Positions 32,530-38,405 of a DNA stretch of 38,405 nt are shown here, one piece after another. The stretch comes from Candidatus Chloroploca mongolica (GTDB lineage Bacteria; Chloroflexota; Chloroflexia; Chloroflexales; Chloroflexaceae), in NCBI RefSeq assembly GCF_004762035.2, contig NZ_SIJK02000049.1:1-38405 (forward strand), in the 5' to 3' direction. A program made the translations under genes and the position numbers. Within the stretch, counting starts at the first letter, position 1. Each line of letters starts with the position of its first letter. Below the pieces are notes generated by a model. That model was not told the DNA's origin. It did not search any database and was given only the letters and a program-made list of their open reading frames with translations.

Positions 32530-33090
32530 ATGCCGCGTAAAGCCGCTGCGGTTCCGAGCCGTATTTACCAACTGAAGATTAGCCTCAAGGATAGCAAGCC
32601 CCCGATCTGGCGACGGGTCGAGGTTGCCGACAACGTCACGTTGGCAACGCTGCACATGATCATCCAGACCGCAATGGGTTGGACAGACTCGCATCTGCAT
32701 ATGTTCAGCGTCGGACGGGTCGCCTACGGTGTGCCGAACCCAAACTATGACGAGGATGTCCGCGATGAGCGTCGGTTCAAGCTCAACGATCTGCTTACCG
32801 CGCCCAGGCAGAAGCTGAGCTACGAGTATGACTTTGGCGATAGTTGGACCCACGAGGTGCTGCTCGAGAAGGTGCTTGCCCCCGAGTCAGGGGTGAGCTA
32901 TCCTCGTTGCACGGCGGGGAAACGGGCCTGCCCACCCGAGGATTGTGGCGGGGTCTGGGGCTACGCCAACTTCCTGGAGGCGATCAGCGACCCGGAACAC
33001 CCCGAGCACGAGGATCTGTTGGAATGGATTGGCGGTGAGTTCGATCCCGAGGAGTTTGACCTCGCTGCGGTGAATGAGATGTTGCGCTAG
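32530..33090 (+). CDS. Plasmid pRiA4b Orf3-like protein (186 aa)
   Basis: The family core is clear: YQLKISLKDSKPPIWRRVEV, LATLHMIIQTAMGWTDSHLH, a FGDSWTHEVLLEKV strand, then the Cys pair region RCTAGKRACPPEDCGGVWGY and the acidic C-terminus (DPEHPEHEDLLEWIGGEFDP, EEFDL). The biochemical role of the family is unknown; it is common on plasmids and in accessory regions. ATG 32530 has GGAGGG just upstream; ATG 32518 is an alternative. A degraded piece of a second copy lies downstream (33664-33732). Confidence 0.88.
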   Translation: MPRKAAAVPSRIYQLKISLKDSKPPIWRRVEVADNVTLATLHMIIQTAMGWTDSHLHMFSVGRVAYGVPNPNYDEDVRDERRFKLNDLLTAPRQKLSYEYDFGDSWTHEVLLEKVLAPESGVSYPRCTAGKRACPPEDCGGVWGYANFLEAISDPEHPEHEDLLEWIGGEFDPEEFDLAAVNEMLR

Positions 33091-33280
33091 GTGAGCCGAT
33101 CGGGTAGAAGGGTCAGACGTAGTCGTTCAAGACCGTTCAGTGGCCCAGCCTCGGGTGCAGTTGCGCATCCAGATATTCGCCATCAGGCCGTAGAGCGTGG
33201 CGTTTGCGAGGCGGATTGGTACTGCATCGTCGCGTACCGGCAGCACTATCCGCTGGATGCCCGTTTGCGTGGGCATGCCA
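33091..33280. other. Intergenic stretch before the 62-bp array
   Basis: No gene with a start site was found. A REP-like hairpin (ATGCCC...GGGCAT) lies near 33258-33276, leading into the tandem array. Minus- and plus-strand frames here are short and shadow-like. Confidence 0.35.
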
Positions 33281-33429
33281 TGTCATGCCCGCGCACGCGG
33301 GGAAGTCAGGTTGTCCCAGCGCCGCTATGGTGTGCGCCTCGTTGTCATGCCCGCGCACGCGGGGAAGTCAGGTTGTCCAAGCGCCGCTATGGCGTGCGCC
33401 TCGTTGTCATGCCCGCGCACGCGGGGAAG
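33281..33429. repeat. Tandem 62-bp repeat containing a REP-like palindrome (not CRISPR)
   Basis: Units begin at 33281, 33343 and 33405 with TGTCATGCCCGCGCACGCGG, a palindromic core with GGGGAAG; the third copy stops after 25 bases. The intervening 37 bases of units one and two differ at only two positions. The hairpin core resembles widespread REP-type elements and, read on the minus strand, superficially a type I-E CRISPR repeat. Confidence 0.8.
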
Positions 33430-33663
33430 CGGCCGCCTGGGCGTCCGAGATGAACGCGCACGATGCCGCGAGTATCGGGGCGGGGATGATCATCGGCGAT
33501 GGGCGCAGCGCCATGCACCGTGCCGCTGCGAGTCGATCAGCGGTGACGGGTGCAGCGTGGCCCCATCGGCTCTGCGGATGGTTGGCGCGTGCTTCGGCCT
33601 GACGGTGGCTCTGCGGATGGTACTGGCTCTGTCTTGCGATCCCGTGGTCTTTTCCAAAGGCCT

Positions 33664-33732
33664 GATTGTAGTGTATAGTGTCATATGGGTTCTGCTTGGC
33701 GGCGATCAGCGATCCGGAGCATCCCGAGCACT
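33664..33732 (+). pseudogene. Deleted second copy of the pRiA4b Orf3-like gene
   Basis: Two segments match the upstream gene region. GATTGTAGTGTATAGTGTCA near 33664 resembles 32419-32442 in front of the intact gene. GGCGGCGATCAGCGATCCGG followed by AGCATCCCGAGCAC (33699-33732) nearly copies codons for AISDPEHPEH near 32975-33008. The body of the gene between them is missing, so this looks like an internally deleted paralogue that keeps its upstream region and a bit of its 3' part. Confidence 0.5.
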
Positions 33733-33803
33733 GCGTTGTGCCCAATCGCTAAGCACACATCTGTAATCGGCAAGCGCACTCGGTGAAGCTAGGGGAAGTG
33801 GCG

Positions 33804-35654
33804 ATGGACGAGAAGCCATTCGGAGGGGAGCAGGCTCAACGGCCTGCTTTGAGTGAGGCGCAGATTCGTCAATATGCGAGTGGAGAGTCGTTTGCGCGGG
33901 GGAGGCACTATGCGGAGGAGGGTGCCGTTGGTTCGCTGGTGTTGCGTGGCGATCTGTTGCGGGCCGAGGTTGAGGGTAGCGCATATGCGCCCTATCGGGT
34001 GACCGTCAGGATTGATGCTGGTGGGGTGCGTGCTGCCAGTTGTACGTGCCCCTACGACTGGGGCGGCTGGTGCAAGCATATCATAGCAACCTTGCTGGTG
34101 TATGCCAAGGCTGAGCCAGACGCGATCGAGGTGCGTCCGCCGCTGGCTGCGTTGCTTGCCAGGCTGGAACGCGATCAGCTTGAGGCTCTGGTGCTGCATC
34201 TGGCGGCGCAGGATGCCGAACTGACCGAGCAGATCGATGCGATGATTGGTGCGTCGGTCGCTGCACCAGTTGCGTCGCCCAGTTCAGAGGATGGTTCGGT
34301 TGCTGCACGGCGCACGGCCATTGATGCGACGGCCTTCCGCACGCAGATCCGTCGTATCTTCCGCGCCGAGCGTGCTGATGACTATGAGGCCTATGAACGC
34401 ATTCTGGCGAATCTGGATCCGCTGGTCGAACAGATCCGCAGCTTGTGCGATGACAACAATGCCCAGGATGCATTGCCATTGCTCGAGGCGCTGACCGACG
34501 AGTATACCGCAGCATGGATCGATTACGATGACTCCGACGGCGAGTTGGGGGCCTTCTTCTTCGATCTGGGCGAGCTCTGGGCCCTGGCGTTGCTGGGGGC
34601 ACCGCTGAAGAAGGCAGAGCTGAACACGTGGCGCGAGCGTCTGGAGGGGTGGGCCGCGAACGCCGAAGCGTATGGCTGCGATGGGCTGAATCTCGCGCTT
34701 CAGGCTGCGACTGAGGGCTGGAGTGAGCCGTGGATTGATGCGGCGATCCTCGGTGAGGCGCGGCCCGACGCACAGCCGACCGGCGCTCACGCTGGTGTGT
34801 TGTTGTCGATTCGCCTGCTGATCCTCGAGCATAGCGGCCACACCCAGGAGGCGTTGAATCTGGCGGCGGCGGCGGGGATGCATCGCGAGCAGGTGCTGCT
34901 GCTGGTGCGCATGGGCCGTGTCGCCGAAGCGGTCGCGTTGGGCCGCCAACACTTCACCAATGCAATGCAGGCGTTTAGCCTTGCCCATGCGCTGCACGAG
35001 CGTGGCGAACTGGAGCAGGCGCTGGCGATTGGTGAGCATGGGCTGAGTCTTGGGGCGGTCGAGCCGAGCAGCTATGCGCAGGAGCAGGCGCGGGCGCGTT
35101 GGGCCGCCTGGCTGTCCGATCTGGCTGCGGGCCAGGGGCGCATTGATCTGGCGCTGCGCACGGGCGCCGAGGCGCTGCGGGTCACACCCGAGTTGGGTCT
35201 GTACCAGCGCCTGGCGGAACTCGCAGGCGCACACCCTGAGGCCTTCAACGGAGGGTGGCCCGCGCTCCGCGAGCAACTTCTCGCGGCGCTGCGTACCAAT
35301 AAGGGCTGGATGATTGCGGGCAAGATCGACATCTTTCTTCACGAAGGACTGCTTGACCACGCGATTGCCGCCCTCGGAACGCGCCCGAGCAGCGACGACC
35401 TGGTGCGGGTGATGGATGCCGCGATGAAAACTCACCCAGACTGGGTCATCAGAGCGGCGACCTCCCGTGCGACCGAGATCATGGATGCGAGCAAGGCCCA
35501 ATACTACGAAGACGCCGTCGGATGGCTCGTTCGGGCGCGCGATGCCTACAAGGTGGCGGGCCGCATGCCCGATTGGAAGGCCTATCTGCAGAGTCTGCGG
35601 CTGAAGCATGGGCGAAAGCGCAAGTTGATAGGGCTGATGGATATTTATTTTTAA
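33804..35654 (+). CDS. SWIM zinc-finger protein with TPR-like C-terminus (616 aa)
   Basis: AGGGGA lies eight bases before ATG 33804, preferred over an in-frame GTG at 33783. The N-terminal domain includes a beta hairpin (YRVTVRIDAGGVRAASCTC) and the SWIM motif Cys80-x-Cys82-x7-Cys90-x-His92 (CTCPYDWGGWCKH), which binds zinc and may contact DNA or protein. A linker at about 150-175 is followed by 430 residues of helical repeats (LALAHALHERGELEQALAIG; WRERLEGWAANAEAYGCDGL) like TPR/HAT arrays. Bacterial SWIM proteins of this layout are uncharacterised scaffolds, often near SNF2 helicases; none is next door. It ends 42 bases before the LuxR regulator. Confidence 0.85.
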   Translation: MDEKPFGGEQAQRPALSEAQIRQYASGESFARGRHYAEEGAVGSLVLRGDLLRAEVEGSAYAPYRVTVRIDAGGVRAASCTCPYDWGGWCKHIIATLLVYAKAEPDAIEVRPPLAALLARLERDQLEALVLHLAAQDAELTEQIDAMIGASVAAPVASPSSEDGSVAARRTAIDATAFRTQIRRIFRAERADDYEAYERILANLDPLVEQIRSLCDDNNAQDALPLLEALTDEYTAAWIDYDDSDGELGAFFFDLGELWALALLGAPLKKAELNTWRERLEGWAANAEAYGCDGLNLALQAATEGWSEPWIDAAILGEARPDAQPTGAHAGVLLSIRLLILEHSGHTQEALNLAAAAGMHREQVLLLVRMGRVAEAVALGRQHFTNAMQAFSLAHALHERGELEQALAIGEHGLSLGAVEPSSYAQEQARARWAAWLSDLAAGQGRIDLALRTGAEALRVTPELGLYQRLAELAGAHPEAFNGGWPALREQLLAALRTNKGWMIAGKIDIFLHEGLLDHAIAALGTRPSSDDLVRVMDAAMKTHPDWVIRAATSRATEIMDASKAQYYEDAVGWLVRARDAYKVAGRMPDWKAYLQSLRLKHGRKRKLIGLMDIYF

Positions 35655-35696
35655 TTGACCTCAGCGCTGCTGGAAAGAGTTGAACGGAACTCATCC

Positions 35697-37967
35697 ATGG
35701 ATGCTTCGCTTCTGTTAACCAAGCTCTTTATTCCCTCGGTTCCTCCTAACATCATTCATCGTCCTCAGCTTATTGAGCGCCTGACGGCTGGTTTGCAGGC
35801 GGGGAAATTGCTGACGGTTGTTTCGGCGCCGGCTGGCTATGGCAAGTCAACCATGCTGGCTCAGTGGATCACCGCGTATCACGGTCAGGTGGCCTGGCTC
35901 TCGCTCGATGACCGTGACAACCATCCGCTACGTTTCTGGCGCTACTTTGTTGCGGCTCTCCAAACGGTGTCGTCAGCCTTGGGCCAAACCGCGTTGCCGC
36001 TGTTGGAAGATGCGCAAGATCTTGATGTCCAACGCTTTCTTACCGCTCTGGTGAATGATGTGGCCGTCAGGAATCAGACGCTCATCCTGATTCTTGATGA
36101 TTATCATGTGATTTCGAATGCGGATATTCATGCAGCGATGAAGACCCTGCTCGAACATGCGCTGCCTTCGCTGCATCTGGTCATTGCCACGCGAACGGAT
36201 CCGCCGCTCCCCCTGAGCCGTTTGCGCGTACGCGGGCACATGACCGAGGTGCGCCTTGCTGATCTGCGTTTCAGTACTGATGAAGCCACGGGTTTTCTCA
36301 ATGGTTTGATGAACCTGGCGCTGCGAGCCACTGATGTGCAGGCGCTCGAAATACGTACCGAGGGTTGGATTGCTGGCTTGCAGCTTGCTGCGCTTTCGCT
36401 GCAGGATCGCGCTGATGTGCATACCTTTATTCAAGCCTTCACGGGGAGCCAGCATCTTGTGCTTGAATATCTGGTCGAAGAGGTTTTGTCACGCCAACCA
36501 GCCTCATTGCAACAGTTTTTACTCGAAACCGCCATCCTCCAACGCATGTGTGCCCCTTTGTGCAATGCAGTAACCGAAGCTACCCAGAGTGACCATGTGC
36601 TTTCCGATCTGCAACGGCGCAATCTTTTCCTGATTCCTCTGGATAGCGAGCATTACTGGTTTCGTTATCATCATCTTTTTGCCGAATTTCTCAAAAGTCA
36701 CCTCAAACGCACGCGAGCCGACGAGGTGCCCGTGCTGCATCGCCGCGCTGCGGAATGGTTCCAGGCGAATGGCTATCCGGAAGAGGCGTTGCATCATGCC
36801 TTTGCCATTCCCGATTACGCCTTTGTGAGCCGACTTGTGGTTGACAATTGGCGGCGGATCTATCACACAGGCCGGTTGAGTACGGCGGTACGATGGCTTG
36901 AGTCGTTGCCGGGTGATTTGCTGCGTCAATCGCCCCCGTTGGGGGTCGCGTATGGCTGGACGCTCTTCATTCGCGGCGATTATGAGCAGATTGGGGCCTA
37001 TCTCGATGATATTACGCAAGCTTTTGAACGGATGGTTGCTGTTGGCACATTGCCCGTAGATCACCCTGAGTACAGTATTATTTTGCATCAAGTGATTCTG
37101 TTGCGCGCCGTTGTGATGCGGCATCAAGGCGATGTTGCCGCAGCCATTCAGGCCATCGAACAACTCTTGGCAACAGTTGCTGGGTTGCGTCAGGCCCTGG
37201 GCCAGATCGTTGTCGAGATGGGGTATACCGCGTGTTATTCGCAGTTGGGGTATGCCTATGCCGCTGCGAACGATCGCGAGCGCGCCGCTGAGTACCTGAG
37301 CCGGGTCAGCTCGCATGCACGCGCATGCGGCAATTTTTTTGCGCTCGCGCACGCGACCATGGAATGGGCCACGATCTGCCTTGCACAGGGCCAGATCGAG
37401 CAAGCAGAAAAGATCTGTCGCTATGAATTGTCACTTGCCGAACAACCCGCGTATGCCGCGTATCCGGCGTTTTGTTTGATTCAGTTGGCGCTGGCCGATG
37501 TCTTGCGTGCGAAGGGTGCCTGGGACGAAGCCGAAACGCTGCTCGCTCAGGGCTTAGAAACAGCCCGAAGAAACGGTCACCAATATTATCTTGCACACGG
37601 CTATCTGATTGCGGCGCGTTTGCATCACGCGCAAGGTAACCCGACCCAGGCGCAGGATGCTGTTCACCAGGCCGAAGAGATCGCGCTCAAGATTCGCAAT
37701 CGTTTCTTGGATGCTGCGCTTGCCGAGACTCAGACCGCCGTTGCCAGCACGGCCTTGCCAGGGCAGCCGTTGATCGAGCCGTTGACTGAACGGGAACTTG
37801 ACGTCTTGCGGCTGATCTGTGCGGGCAAATCAAACCAGGAGATTGCCGATGAACTCTTTCTTGCGCTCAACACCGTCAAGCGCCATGTCAACAATCTCTA
37901 TGGCAAGCTGGGGGTCAGCCGTCGTGCTCAGGCCATCATTGAAGCGCGCCGGTTAGCATTGGTCTGA
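35697..37967 (+). CDS. MalT-like LuxR-family transcriptional activator (756 aa)
   Basis: An ATP-dependent LAL/MalT-type regulator. Residues about 5-320: STAND ATPase with Walker A APAGYGKS 44-51, Walker B LILILDDYH with Asp134-Asp135, a RTDPPLPLSRLRVRG sensor segment, and a winged-helix DLQRRNLFLIPLD region. Middle, about 330-690: TPR-like helical repeats that would bind the inducer. C-terminus, about 695-756: LuxR helix-turn-helix (LTERELDVLRLICAGKSNQE, IADELFLALNTVKRHVNNLY, KLGVSRRAQAI). ATG 35697 is chosen because the family begins MxxxLLLTKL-FIP; the upstream TTG has no ribosome-binding site. A strong terminator follows. Inducer and targets cannot be inferred. Confidence 0.93.
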   Translation: MDASLLLTKLFIPSVPPNIIHRPQLIERLTAGLQAGKLLTVVSAPAGYGKSTMLAQWITAYHGQVAWLSLDDRDNHPLRFWRYFVAALQTVSSALGQTALPLLEDAQDLDVQRFLTALVNDVAVRNQTLILILDDYHVISNADIHAAMKTLLEHALPSLHLVIATRTDPPLPLSRLRVRGHMTEVRLADLRFSTDEATGFLNGLMNLALRATDVQALEIRTEGWIAGLQLAALSLQDRADVHTFIQAFTGSQHLVLEYLVEEVLSRQPASLQQFLLETAILQRMCAPLCNAVTEATQSDHVLSDLQRRNLFLIPLDSEHYWFRYHHLFAEFLKSHLKRTRADEVPVLHRRAAEWFQANGYPEEALHHAFAIPDYAFVSRLVVDNWRRIYHTGRLSTAVRWLESLPGDLLRQSPPLGVAYGWTLFIRGDYEQIGAYLDDITQAFERMVAVGTLPVDHPEYSIILHQVILLRAVVMRHQGDVAAAIQAIEQLLATVAGLRQALGQIVVEMGYTACYSQLGYAYAAANDRERAAEYLSRVSSHARACGNFFALAHATMEWATICLAQGQIEQAEKICRYELSLAEQPAYAAYPAFCLIQLALADVLRAKGAWDEAETLLAQGLETARRNGHQYYLAHGYLIAARLHHAQGNPTQAQDAVHQAEEIALKIRNRFLDAALAETQTAVASTALPGQPLIEPLTERELDVLRLICAGKSNQEIADELFLALNTVKRHVNNLYGKLGVSRRAQAIIEARRLALV

Positions 37968-37997
37968 GCGTTGTTTGGCCTGAGTGAGGACGTTTTC

Positions 37998-38028
37998 GCA
38001 CCTAACACCAAAGTGTTAGGTGCTTTTT
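37998..38028 (+). terminator. Rho-independent terminator of the LuxR gene
   Basis: GCACCTAACAC (37998-38008) pairs perfectly with GTGTTAGGTGC (38013-38023), with a CAAA loop and a run of five T. It lies 30 bases after the stop codon. Confidence 0.9.
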
Positions 38029-38087
38029 GGGGTACATCCCACCCTGGTGTGTTCCAGACCAGCCTTGCTTTGCGGTATCCTCGTGCT

Positions 38088-38309
38088 ATGAACACACCTA
38101 ACACAACCAAGCTGTACGAAATCCACCTCAAAGGTCATCTGGGCCAAACGACCCTGGTCTGGTTCGAGGGTTTCACGGTGGCCTATAGCCCCGCTGGCGA
38201 GACGATCCTCCGTGGTCCCCTTGTTGACCAGGCTGCCCTGGACGGGATGCTCCAACGCATCTGTGACCTGGGCCTGAGCCTCACGCAGTTTCGCCAACTG
38301 GATGCGTAG
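38088..38309 (+). CDS. Small conserved hypothetical protein (73 aa)
   Basis: The product (YEIHLKGHLG..LVWFEGFTVA..GETILRGPLVDQAALDGMLQ, then RICDLGLSL) is of a type I recall as a common small Chloroflexi/actinobacterial hypothetical: two beta strands with 'WFEG(L/F)T', a G-x-T-I-L-x-G-P-x-x-D-Q-A-A-L-x-G-x-L turn-helix and a final strand. ATG 38088 fits the family start, although no strong ribosome-binding site is seen. A TATCCT hexamer ends ten bases before the ATG, which might mean a leaderless or very short leader. Function unknown. Confidence 0.75.
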   Translation: MNTPNTTKLYEIHLKGHLGQTTLVWFEGFTVAYSPAGETILRGPLVDQAALDGMLQRICDLGLSLTQFRQLDA

Positions 38310-38358
38310 TGGCGGCAAGACGCTTTGTGTCGGTAAGTGTTCACACTTGTCCTGGGAG

Positions 38359-38405
38359 CGAGGGCGTCCCGCCCTCGGAATGCCTTCGAGGGCGGGACGC
38401 CCTCG
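38359..38405. repeat. Perfect 19-bp inverted repeat at the window edge
   Basis: CGAGGGCGTCCCGCCCTCG (38359-38377) and its reverse complement (38387-38405) are separated by nine bases. The arms themselves are near-palindromic (CGAGGGCG...CGCCCTCG). It may continue beyond the window; dispersed 'GGGCGTCCCGCCC' repeats are common in Chloroflexi intergenic DNA, to my recollection. Confidence 0.7.

Noticed and set aside
33281-33429. CRISPR array with type I-E-like repeat
   Set aside because: Only two and a half units, the supposed spacers are nearly identical, and no cas gene is in the window.
34284-35609. 441-aa minus-strand ORF opposite the SWIM protein
   Set aside because: Shadow of the forward gene in GC-rich DNA; no ribosome-binding site or domain.

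Overview
The window looks like an accessory region of a GC-rich Chloroflexota chromosome (filamentous Chloroflexales or Herpetosiphon-like). The inference rests on gene content rather than a marker gene: a MalT-type LuxR regulator, a SWIM protein, a pRiA4b Orf3-type protein, STAND-type ATPases with TPRs, a secreted nuclease with Pro-rich linkers, small proteins of a Chloroflexi flavour, and many palindromic or tandem intergenic repeats. No rRNA, tRNA or CRISPR array was recognised.

Left part (1-8600): eroded accessory DNA. It holds a partial hypothetical gene, a small nucleotidyltransferase, a 318-bp nested inverted-repeat element, a minus-strand pair of very small genes, an AT-rich DinB gene, a small membrane protein, and relics of an integrative element (frameshifted antirepressor, C-terminal stub of a tyrosine recombinase, excisionase-like HTH gene). 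A decayed lipoprotein and a secreted DNA/RNA non-specific endonuclease follow.

Centre (8623-27710): the main attraction, two adjacent same-strand modules. Module 1 is three overlapping genes: (i) a 1297-aa NERD nuclease-like + pseudokinase + Ser/Thr kinase + DptF-like P-loop ATPase fusion; (ii) a 566-aa protein without recognised motifs; (iii) a 1731-aa protein with a PD-(D/E)XK-like motif, a long Pro/Thr/Ala linker and a C-terminal HerA/FtsK-like ATPase. The order and sizes recall DptF-DptG-DptH of phosphorothioate-dependent restriction and, from memory, MAD6-MAD7-MAD8 of the methylation-associated defence system; the NERD-kinase part recalls PglW of BREX type 2. No DNA methyltransferase, Dnd or Ssp modification gene lies in the window. 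Module 2 is a SUMF1/FGE-fold protein, an AT-rich ATPase, a 1288-aa STAND-like ATPase/TPR protein with a periplasmic-binding-protein-like sugar-sensor domain inserted in its ATPase domain, and a radical SAM/SPASM enzyme. I infer that the two together form a candidate defence or signalling system: sensing by STAND/PBP and kinase domains, execution by nuclease and translocase domains, plus a radical SAM modification step whose substrate is not identified.

Right part (27711-38405): a DUF104-like antitoxin/PIN toxin pair, tandem and inverted repeats, two 5'-truncated genes abutting head to head (WD40/peptidoglycan-binding protein and GNAT acetyltransferase), an orphan Phd/YefM antitoxin, a pRiA4b Orf3-type gene with a deleted second copy downstream, a SWIM zinc-finger protein, a MalT-like LuxR regulator with terminator, and a small conserved hypothetical gene. 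The window ends inside a palindromic repeat.
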